This document shows, one piece after another, positions 54,781 to 64,000 of a DNA stretch of 64,000 nt. The DNA is from Loripinus fragilis. Taxonomy: Eukaryota > Mollusca > Bivalvia > Lucinida > Lucinidae. Every line of letters begins with the position of its first letter. The stretch's first letter is position 1. Location: contig OZ026525.1 of NCBI GenBank assembly GCA_964019695.1, positions 60,916,253 through 60,980,252 of the forward strand, given 5' to 3'. A program made the position numbers and the translations under genes. The notes under the pieces are model-generated. The model saw nothing but the letters and a program-made list of their open reading frames with translations, was not told the DNA's origin and did no database searches.

Positions 54781-54899
54781 ATCATAATTTGTCTAATTTT
54801 ATTGTTTGCCTTTCAGTCACTTATGTTTCATTTCTTCAGGTCAACGGATTCGAGATTCACAATGAGACACCCAGTCTCAATGGTTTGTAATCTTCATAA

Positions 54900-57060
54900 C
54901 CTCTCTAGCTACCCTACTTAATCTAAATACACCCATTTTTTTCTTTGGCTTAAGTACTCATTTACTCATTCATTCATACATAATGCCTTAATTAGTGCTT
55001 CTTGACAAAAACAAGTATTGTTCTTACATCAATCATAAGCATTACATTTTTCATGGACAATTACTCAACAACCTTACTTCCTTTTAACAGCCATTATGTT
55101 CAAATTCAGCACACACCATGGGTGTTTATACTTCCTAAACATTTCAAGGACCGATAAACCATAAGAGTCAAGAAAACCCTTCTGGAATAAACCTAAAAAT
55201 ATTTGTAACAGAAAGGTAAATGTAAGCTATTTTTCTGAATATCAAAGTTCAGCTGACAACTTTTTTACTTAACAGTGAAATATTGCCATTTATGTGTAGT
55301 GATTGGATAATAGACTGCCAAATGTTGATTAACAACAATCCAGTTTATAACATAATTTTGTAGTACTGTCTTATCGAATTCCTAACTCTTTATACTACTT
55401 TTCCAGCAAATAGCAAGAGTTTGACAAAATTAATGACTAAATTGGTTACTGATGAACAGCTGGCATTGACCCATTTATGCCAAATGGAAATTTCCCCTGA
55501 TATTGATTGGACTAGTCCATTTCCATTTTAAGGGTTGTTGGATGGTATTTTTCATTTTTATTCGAATTTTAATAGAACATTCTGTAAGCAAACAGTGGAG
55601 ACCCTGATCAGGCATATTTGGCTTTAAGATACCATTTGTACACTAAACCTTTAAACAGGTATTTTGACAAATGAAATGCCACAAATCTGCACTGTTTGTG
55701 AAGACAAAGACATCTTAATATGAAAATTCTAAACGGTAACCCCATGATATGGAAAATGAACCATCATAGACTCATTGTAACCAGCCAGATAGATACTATA
55801 CCAAGGGATAGCCACTCATTCACTTAAGTTGCCAATTTTCTACTTATGTGAAAATTACAAGGGTCAAATCAATATTAACATATAATTACACAGTGAATTG
55901 ACTGGTAAATCTGACCAGCAAAGATATCCCACTATATTTACACAAGACATATCAAACAACTGTACACATGACATATCGTCAAACAACTGTACACAAGAAA
56001 TATTGTCAAACTATTGTACACCAGGCATATAGGAAACAACTGTAATTTCACACATCAAACAACTGTACTCTAGACACATTAAAGGGGGCAGCAACCCTAA
56101 TGATAAGTATGTTTTATCAGAAAGAGCTCTATGAACCATGAATTTTGATACAAGTATCATCAAAATCGGTTGAAAAATGGGCAAGTTATAGGCATTTAAA
56201 GAAATCAATATGGCTAACATTTAGCTGCCATTTTGAATATTTAATTAGTTTTTAGATTTATTTCAACTACATAATTTTTAGTTATCGCTACTATCACATC
56301 ATCTGTGTTTCAGCAGATATGCAGCTTAAAACATAAGGAAAATGTTTCAGCAAAGATTAATGCAAATAATCCATTGGTTTGTCTTTTATTTTGATTACGC
56401 ATATTTAATTAGGCTGAGTGACATCACTAAGCCTACAATATGGCCGTTTCCATTACAGTCCATTTGCAAAGTTTCAAACACCCACAACTTCCACATTTTT
56501 CAACTGATTTAGATGAAACTGGTATCAAAATTCATGGTTTATTAAGCTCTTTCATATAAAACATAGTACTCATCAGGGTTGCCGTCCTCTTTAAACAACT
56601 ATACTCCAGACACATCATACAACTGTACTCTAGATATGTCAAACAAACTATACATCAGACAAATTACACAACTGTACATCAGACAAATTTAACAACTATA
56701 CACCAGTCATATCAAATACAAGATATAACCAATATTAACCCTTTACCTCATAGGGGCACTTTTTAACACTTTTGCAAACAGAGCAGACCCAGATCAGGCA
56801 GCTCTTGTAAGAGCTGCCTGACCATGGTCTTCTCTGTTTGCTTATGGAAATATGAAATATCTGATCCTACACATGTGGACCTGACAAGTAATGTCTTTGT
56901 TCTATGTATCAGCATGAAAGTTTATTTATATAATTATTCATAGTGGGCAGAGCCTAGCATGAATATTCATGAAGGAAAGGGTTAAACCTAATCACATTAT
57001 TTCAAAGTTTCAAGGTTAATGTGACATTAGGCATTTTCAATCTTACTTTCTATTGATGAA
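54900..57060. other. Intergenic, no gene recognised
   Basis: AT-rich. Holds an inverted relative of the 10440 repeat (about 55460-55640), a run of short 'caaacaactgtacac(a)' direct repeats at 55950-56080 and 56590-56710, and a 'gcaaacagagcagacccaga' hairpin at 56770-56840. Confidence 0.5.
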
Positions 57061-57175
57061 GTACAGGTTAAGATAAGCAAGATTTTTGAATGTAAAATTG
57101 TAATTATTGTAAATATTTGCTTACCCATCAGTTTAATCATATGTGTTGGGTGCTCAAAAGAACCGCCTCATTAAA
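57060..57175. repeat. MITE family C, truncated
   Basis: 'ttgcttacccatcagttta', 'gggtgctcaaaagaaccgcc', then the right arm is missing. Confidence 0.7.
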
Positions 57176-57841
57176 GGCCTGGATAAGTATCAAATCTCAT
57201 GTCGCCGCTCATATGTGTTTATTTTTTGATTTGAAAAATTCTTGTCCACTAGGCAAATAGTGATTGCATTTTTCAAAGTTTTGAACATTTTCACCCATCC
57301 ACCAATCAGAAAACGACATTGAAAGCAGTTAGTATTATTTTCTGAAAACCTGTTTTAAATTAAGTTGTGACCTAAGTTGATAAATCAAACAATTTACACA
57401 AACACAATATTAAATACAACATAGAAACTTAAAAGCAGAAACAAGGAAAATAGTTTACAAACATAAAATATTACCTAATCTGATTCATGGAAAAATCTAA
57501 TATTTTTAGTGATTGTCCACAAGAACTGACCCCAAGAGTTACTTCATAGAAGCACATTTTGATCCTGGCCATCACTGTGGTGAAAACCTCTTAACCCCCT
57601 TGTCATGCTGAGGTTTTTATGTACTACACTCTTCCCCAATTTTCATCCTGTTAACCTTCAGCATTCAACTTGTGTGCTTGTATTTTCAGAATGGAAAACA
57701 GTGTTGATCCTGATCAGATGGCTTCGTCAGGAGCCAGCTGATCTGGATCTACAGTGTTTTCAGAAAGGGATAAATCTGGGTTCTGCAGGACAACTATAAG
57801 TAGCATTCACTTTACCAACTAATTCCAATTTTAGGATTCTT

Positions 57842-57945
57842 TGTTTGTTTGTTTGATTTGATTCTTTACGTCCCATCAACAATCTTTCAGTCAAACATGG
57901 AAGAGTCTTCCTGGGTTGAACCAGTGCTAAGCTAGGATAAATGTT
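57842..57945 (-). mobile_element. SINE family 2, inverted 3' part
   Basis: 'gtttgatttgattctttacg', 'tcccatcaacaatctttcag', 'ctgggttgaaccagtgctaa'. Confidence 0.8.
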
Positions 57946-58758
57946 TAGGACTCTTGTGGTACTTTTCCATTTTATTCAATTTTTAATTCTAAAAGCAAAC
58001 AGTAATCAGATGACATAGTGTCTGATCTGTGCATGCACTGTTTGCGAGTGAAATTTTGCCCTGACATTTATTAGCACCTAGTCTACCAGTATTCTTAATT
58101 GCATTTTTTTTGTCGCAATAGAAACACATGGGTGAAATTTCAAAATTTCCCAAATCCTGAACTTTAGAAATTTTAAATTTTAAAACTTGCAGGAAGCCTA
58201 CAAAAATGAATATTTTCCAGTTTAAATGATTAATTGTATCAAAATAATCTGAAAACAAGTCAGAGAAGCTATTATAATATTCTTAATTCAGCATTTTGAA
58301 GCTGACTTTCTATGGAAAGTCAGCCTCAAAATCCTGAATTCAGGATTTATCCTGAAAACTTTCACCCATGGAAACAAAGTGTATAGTGAAGACCCAGATC
58401 AGCCATGTTCAAACTGTCTGCAACCTATCACTTATAAATGATGTACTGTGAAACAATATCCAAACAAAAAATGAACAAAAAACTAACTCCCCACCCCCAA
58501 CAAAATGTGATGCTTTGATCAACTCAGTTTACAATTTTACTGCCAGACGGAAAAACCTGACTGTTGCATGCAAACAGCAAAGGCAGAGAGCAGTATGCAC
58601 ATTAAAACAGTCTATTCAGTGCCTTAGTTATTCACTCCCTGCAAAGCTTAATAGCTAAACTTTTTACATGTCCTATTTCAATATTCAAGCTTAGTGCTGA
58701 AGATGATCAGGCTGGTTTGAGCCTAAACTTGTCCTATACAAGCTAGTCTTTATACCAC

Positions 58759-58977
58759 TACAGTAAAACCTATCTTAAGCGGCCACTCAAAAACAGAAAA
58801 AACAAAGGTCTTAATGGTAAATGGTCGCTTAATGAAGGTCAAAAGTAATGCAGAATGCTCCCCTTGGTTGCGCATTCTGCAATATTTTTGACCTGCATTA
58901 AGCGATAATCAGTCTTGAAAACCAATTTATTGGTCTTCTTTTTGAGTGGTCGTTTAAGACAGGTTTTAATGTATATT
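58759..58977. mobile_element. MITE family F copy
   Basis: 'acagtaaaacctatcttaag' and 'ttaagacaggttttaatgta'; centre 'gcagaatgctcccc' / 'gcgcattctgc'. Confidence 0.85.
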
Positions 58978-59210
58978 ACAGACACAAATGGGAATCCACT
59001 ACGGGGTCCGATATATACCCCACTGTAAAGAAAAGTGCTAATTAAAGATCAATCCTTCCAGAAGAGTGACTCATCTTCTCTTTAAAAGTAGACCCACTTT
59101 GAAAACAGAAATTTTAAACCAAATTTTTTTTATTCCCTAAAAATGCATCCATTCCTTTCAAGACAATATTGCACCAGAAACACACAAGATAAACATCAAA
59201 ATTAACATCT

Positions 59211-59445
59211 GAGCCGCGATGTGATTTCCAATAATGTAGCATTTTGACAAGTGTAGACTCACACGAGCCTGTCCTCCTTTTAAGATTAGAAACTCCGAAT
59301 AATGTTCAGTCAGTAGCCTAACAGTAATAGAATATTCAAGCGACAAGCAAAGGCTCTGATCAGACTGCACATATGCGCAGGCTGATCTGGGGCTCTGCTG
59401 GTCGCACATACCACATTGTTGGAAATCTCATGCCGCGGCTCATCT
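59211..59445. mobile_element. MITE family H, best copy
   Basis: Ends 'gagccgcgatgtgatttcca' and 'ggaaatctcatgccgcggct' are inverted. Internal 'ctgatcagactgcacatatg' with 'gcgcaggctgatctgggg'. Confidence 0.85.
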
Positions 59446-59756
59446 AATTAGGGACACTTTATATATATAAATAGCCCAGTTTTAGATAAGAACTTTCTCA
59501 CCATATGAAAAAATCATCATCAGATATCCTCTAAAAATACTTATATTTATGGAAAGTCAGCCTCAAAATCCTGAATTCAGGAGTAATCCAGAAACCTTTC
59601 ACCCATGATAAAGTCATTCTTTAAACATCTTTGTGCAGCTATTGAGTAGGCTGAGGCAAAAGATTTAGCCTGAGCTTTTGTTCTAGGTGAGAGTTACCTA
59701 TATCTCATGAGCCCATATGTTGAGATACTTCCAATGAGTACCACAACAAATAAGGA

Positions 59757-60035
59757 TATGCAGAGAATACTAGGCAAGGCTTTGAGTACCCTTGTCGAAT
59801 CCAGAGGCTTGCCGAGCAAGCCACATGCGTTCTCAAAGACCAGCCTGGTAACCTTGATATCAAAAGACACAAACCCGGTTTTCTATTTATCAGTTTACTA
59901 GTTGATTCACTCTTTAAACTAGCGATTATGACATAATATGACATAATTATCAGTTTTTGTGCGATTCAACATCATCAACGTCATCATCATGTTGACCTGA
60001 TAAAAGATAAATGACGTGAGATAGGCAATGTTTAT
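59757..60035 (+). repeat. Repeat family J copy
   Basis: 'gcagagaatactaggcaagg', 'cttgatatcaaaagacac', 'cgtgagataggcaatgttta'. Confidence 0.75.
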
Positions 60036-60384
60036 CAGGTCAACAATGTGATAAAAAATCTTATTTTTCTCCAGATTTTAGCTGTAAAAAGGTGTCTTGT
60101 CAAAAACTGTGCATTTATACAGGCAATGAACTTACAAAGCAATACTGACAATGTGTAGTGCCCGGAACAAAACAAAATATAAACATATAACCTGAATACG
60201 TTATATTCAATATATCTCTCTATCTGGCCTTAGTCAAAATTTTACCAGGAAAACATGTCAACATATGAAGAAAAATCTGCTATTAAAGTAAAAGCAAGCG
60301 TATAACTGCTTAAGCAAGCAGAAAACATAATCTACAGTAAAGGCTCAATTTTGACACTTCTTTTTTTGATCTCAATGTTGGTTA

Positions 60385-60545
60385 TTTGGGCTAGACTCAT
60401 GAACTGCTTGTCAGAATATCAAACAGGAAAGACCCTGATCAGACTGCTTCTTTAGAAGCAGTCTGATCTGGATCTGCACTGTCTGTCTAGGCCTTTTTGG
60501 CAGGTAACTTGTGTTAGAAATTTTAGAACATTTACCATACTAGAG
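60385..60545 (+). repeat. Repeat family M copy
   Basis: 'cttgtcagaatatcaaacag', 'gaccctgatcagactgcttc', 'gcagtctgatctggatctgc', 'aacttgtgttagaaatttta'. Confidence 0.75.
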
Positions 60546-60647
60546 CAAACAATACAAAACACTATCACCTTAAAATAAAGCCAAAGCCATAGTTTGACTC
60601 CATTCTAAGCTTTCACGGGGTTGCCATTCAATATTAAGTTCCAAATT

Positions 60648-60667
60648 CCCCCCCCCCCCCCCCCCCC
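60648..60667. repeat. Poly-C tract (20)
   Basis: Twenty consecutive C directly seen. Confidence 0.95.
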
Positions 60668-61003
60668 GCGACTGTGAGAACCCTATTTCACCTGAACATT
60701 ATTGGAGTGTCAGGCCATGTGCCCTGAATACCTTCATTGAAAATGTATGTGTTTTCTTCAGAAAAGAATCCTTGAGTATAAGGCGGGGGCCAGGGAGGCC
60801 CAAGCTGACATGGAAAAAACTGATGGAGAATGATTGCAGTGAAAGGAAGCTCACAACAGTTGAACCTCAAGAAAGGAGCACCTGGAGATCAGATGTGAGA
60901 TCTGGTATGCCTGCAGCTAGCCAGTAACCTGGAAGAGGGCCCACTGATGTGGATGGAGCCCTGCACCTGCATGTTAATCAAAAATCTGATTATGATGCTG
61001 ATA

Positions 61004-62316
61004 TACGAGGGATGATCCAAAAGTTCTGATCGTTGCCTTGTAGATTTGTCCGAAGACATTTTTGAGAGGCATACTATGCATCATTCAAAAGATCTAGTGT
61101 TTACCTTTATAATGATGCTAAAATTTTCTTGCTGCACTGTTTCGTTTAATAATTACAGCACATTATATTTGGTCCACTCCATACCACTGGCCTTTTTTCA
61201 TATTATAGAATTATGATAATATTTGAATCTGGCTCTTTCAACCCCAGCATCTTTAAAACTGCAAAATAAAACTTTAGTGTCTTTTTGCTTTTTGTTACTT
61301 GTAATGTCCATTCAAATGTTAAAATGGCGACAGGTTATGTCGATTCAATATTTAAAGCTCAATGCTGAGTTCTTATGACGTCATTGAAATTGTCAACTAC
61401 GTCATTTTGAATACATTGCAGAATTTTCATTTCAGAGAATATTCCATTTGTGTCTATAAATTTGGACTAAAAAACTGCCAAATCAAATATCGGCAAAATA
61501 TTTCAGACCAATAGTATTATTGTGATTACAAAATATCTAAATCTTAATTGGAATATTGTAAAAAGTTCTATTTTTTTACTGAAAAAATGATTGTTTTTAA
61601 ATAAGAATTTTCAAAATTGTTTTTAGTTTCAGATGGAAGCTTTGTGCTCAGTTTAACCCTATATTACATCGTTTTACGATATAGTGCACCTTTGGGCAAT
61701 TAATTGTTTTTTTTTATTTAGATATACACATAAAAATTCGTATACCTCCGAATATTGACCTAATTTGTTGATTCGTTTTAATTTTCTTATGTGGGTTACT
61801 ATCAGTCTCCGACGATACCAACAATTCATATTTGTTTCAGACAAAAGTCAGTTCAGCTTCGTTTGCCTAAAACAAATTTTACCTTTAAAACAGCTGTTGT
61901 TACGTCAGTAAGGGCTGGTCAAAACTTCACGAAGTCCAAAATTTGATTATAGCTGACCATTGCATAGCCATATATTCAAGGGCCTAGAAAACTCAAATCA
62001 TATAAAACGTTCGCCATATCTTCAGGACACATTGGCTTACGGATGAACATTGAGCAGCTATAAAATCGAAATGCTGATGCTGCTCTTGTCTAAATTGTGA
62101 CGTCTCCAACATGCACAGTCTGCTTGATAGGTCAGTGCCTTGAAGGCATGGCTGTTTTGGGACAGATTTCAGGTGGTTCTTTCAAGTTACATCAAACATG
62201 TCAGAGCAGTGTATAGACAAAGAATATATTATTATTTGGTAAAATTTTCAGGTATGTTGCATCGCTGGTTACAGAGATATCACACCAGGATCAGAACTTT
62301 AAGATCATCCCTCGTA
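61004..62316. mobile_element. Mariner-sized TIR element
   Basis: Terminal inverted repeats begin CGAGGGATGATC and continue to AAAGTTCTGATC; 28-bp ends including the TA differ at 2 positions. TA is present on both sides (61004-61005, 62315-62316). Length between TAs is 1,309 bp, the usual size of a mariner. 'CGAGGG' ends are typical of mariner-type elements. I could not find transposase motifs in any frame, so it is either badly decayed or a non-autonomous derivative. Confidence 0.85.
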
Positions 62317-62464
62317 TCATCATGTGAAATGTTACCCATTCGGATGGTGCAATAATTCCCTTAATTATGCGAAAAAAAGAGAGCAAAGGTCCATTTTATG
62401 AGAGTTCGGGACTTATGACATATGCCAGCTGTGACAGCTCATACCAGCCAGGGCGAATGTGACT

Positions 62465-62652
62465 CTTTCCTTGCTAGTGGAGATTTTTTTCGTCTGCTGA
62501 TAACCTTTGCAAACAGTTTGGACCAAAATCAGGACAGACAGAATGTATGTCCTGATCTGGATCAAGGAATTTTTTTGAAAAGGTTTATTCTGAAAAAGTC
62601 AGCAGTCAACAACAAAAGCGTGAAAAATTACCCAGCATGTGAAGTGTTAGTG
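62465..62652. mobile_element. MITE family B copy
   Basis: 'cgtctgctgataacctttgc', 'aaacagtttggaccaaaatc', 'gtcctgatctggatcaag', 'aaaaattacccagcatgtga'. An internal piece after 'ggatcaa' is deleted. Confidence 0.75.
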
Positions 62653-62845
62653 ACTTTATGCAATAAGCATCCAAATCTCATGAACTGACCCAAACCAACT
62701 TTTTCTGATACTGAAATTTCTTTCCAAAATAATTTGCTGCTATTCAGCAAGAAAAGGGAAAAACAAAAACGGACATATTTGAGCACTAAATATCAAGTGA
62801 CATATGAAACAACAACAATATATATATACAATATATTTACAATGT

Positions 62846-63042
62846 AAAACCTGTGTAAAAGGCGACTCAAAACAAAGATCTTAATAACAAATGGTAGCTT
62901 AATGAAGGTCGAAAGTATTGCAGAATGCTCCAAGGGGAGCATTCTGCAAATACTTTTGACTTTCATTAAGCTACCATTTGTCAATAAGATCTTTGTTGTG
63001 TCTATTTTTAAGTGGCTGTTTTACACAGGTTTTACTGTATAC
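62846..63042. mobile_element. MITE family F, near-perfect palindrome
   Basis: Arms 'aaaacctgtgtaaaaggcga', 'aaatggtagcttaatgaagg', 'agtattgcagaatgctcc' and their inverses, ending 'acacaggttttactgta'. About 95-bp arms. Confidence 0.88.
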
Positions 63043-63341
63043 AATATATTTACAATGTAAGCATACAAGTTCCGAGACAGTTGTTCAAAAATCAAGAAGA
63101 CATACATGGGGAAATATTTACAGAAATGTCATAACGTAACATATATACATATATAACAGATAGATATATTTACAGTTCCATAAAGTCTAACAATAAATTA
63201 ATAACGTGGCATACAGCCTCTGAACAGTAGAACAAAACATCAGCATACTATCATTGGTGCATGTGCAAGACAAAACCATCAATTTGACTTTGAGGCCAGC
63301 ATAGACTCAGATCAGCCTAGGCATCTTCCCAGAATATTTGG

Positions 63342-63590
63342 GCCTCGACGCGACAAAACCTGTCTTCGAGGTTTCCGACAAAGCTAGCCTTCAAATCATT
63401 CGCCTCAGCTACAGAGACTAGCTTGAAAATTGAAATTTCACCTGTAACAAGTTTACATATGATTCTTTCCAAAAAGCGAATAACAAAGACGCTGATCAGA
63501 CTGCGCGGATGTGCAGGCTGGTCTGCGCCTGTGTTGTTCGCAAACCCCCGAAGACAGGTTTTCTCGCGTCAAGGCCCATTTGTTGTGTGC
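63342..63590. mobile_element. MITE family I, best copy
   Basis: Ends 'gggcctcgacgcgacaaaac' and 'ttttctcgcgtcaaggccca' inverted; second inner pair 'acctgtcttcgaggttt' / 'aaacccccgaagacaggt'. Contains 'gctgatcagactgcgcggat'. Confidence 0.85.
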
Positions 63591-63664
63591 TTATTGGCCA
63601 AACATTGTTCATGCACCAAGCAAAGACCCTTATCAGACTGGTTGGTTATCCAGGCTCAGACAGC

Positions 63665-63880
63665 AGAGATTATAGAACTTTTTTCACACTAAATTCAATT
63701 GAGCATGAAATTTGGCCTGCTCATAAATGTTAAAATGCCAACATTTAAGAGCAGGACAGATACTACTCTTAAGAGTTTTAAGCAAGAAATATTGTTATTT
63801 TTTTCAGCATTTTAATTTTTACGAGTAGTAGAAATTTCATACTCATTTGAGATAAGCATGAAAAAATTTCGAAACCCTTG
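63665..63880. mobile_element. MITE family D copy (central palindrome halved)
   Basis: 'aattgagcatgaaatttggc', 'gttaaaatgccaacatttaa' (the second half of the usual palindrome is lost), 'gataagcatgaaaaaatttc'. Confidence 0.75.
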
Positions 63881-64000
63881 CTCTACCAGAGCATATGCCC
63901 AGTCTGATTATAGAGTCTTTGCTGTTAGCTCAAAGGGTAGCCAAGGACCAAACATTCTTCATGCATCTACATGGGTAAAAGTTAAAAATCCTGAACTTTA

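Overview
This is animal (invertebrate metazoan) nuclear DNA with low gene density. It has spliced exons with GT/AG borders, multi-kilobase introns, tRNA-derived SINEs, many palindromic MITE-like elements, microsatellites and long homopolymers. The repeat types (the 'gggccgagttgtc' tandem repeat, (GTCC)n-headed elements, arrays with 'tgaccttgacctctgacc') and the protein sequences point to a bivalve mollusc, probably a heterodont such as a freshwater or marine clam or mussel. The species is inference; no database was searched.

Two protein-coding genes can be supported, lying tail to tail. On the + strand, positions 1531-11278 hold the last five coding exons of GCN1, the ribosome-associated activator of the eIF2alpha kinase GCN2. 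All splice phases join cleanly and the reading frame ends in DDTILI-stop. On the - strand, 42057 down to 28505 holds a complete four-exon gene for selenoprotein M (SELENOM, ER thioredoxin-like fold). It has a signal-peptide exon, an exon with an in-frame TGA (selenocysteine) in a CSGU redox motif, and a C-terminal ADEL ER-retention signal. The TGA and the very short exons make this gene invisible to simple ORF calling; the joined product is 129 residues. I did not find its SECIS element by eye.

Region by region: 1-11.3 kb is GCN1 exons with repeat-rich introns, including a local duplication carrying a datable MITE insertion. 11.3-28.5 kb is intergenic: SINEs, MITEs, a three-unit higher-order tandem array at 15.3-16.9 kb, a CpG-containing promoter-like patch near 17.3 kb, and a SINE split by a 1.06-kb DNA transposon at 21.9-23.0 kb. 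28.5-42.1 kb is SELENOM with a 10.2-kb first intron; this intron holds a transposon-like element whose CGGT motifs are spaced every 10-11 bp. 42.2-47.3 kb is an inverted-repeat composite next to the SELENOM start. 48.5-52.4 kb holds two degenerate tandem arrays, one of them split by a (GTCC)n-headed element. 52.4-64 kb is intergenic with MITEs and a mariner-sized TIR element at 61.0-62.3 kb.

The clearest higher-level pattern is that many MITE families with different termini share one internal hairpin (arms like GCAAACAGTG and GACCCAGATCAG). Most long open frames in the window are chance readings through these repeats and are not genes.
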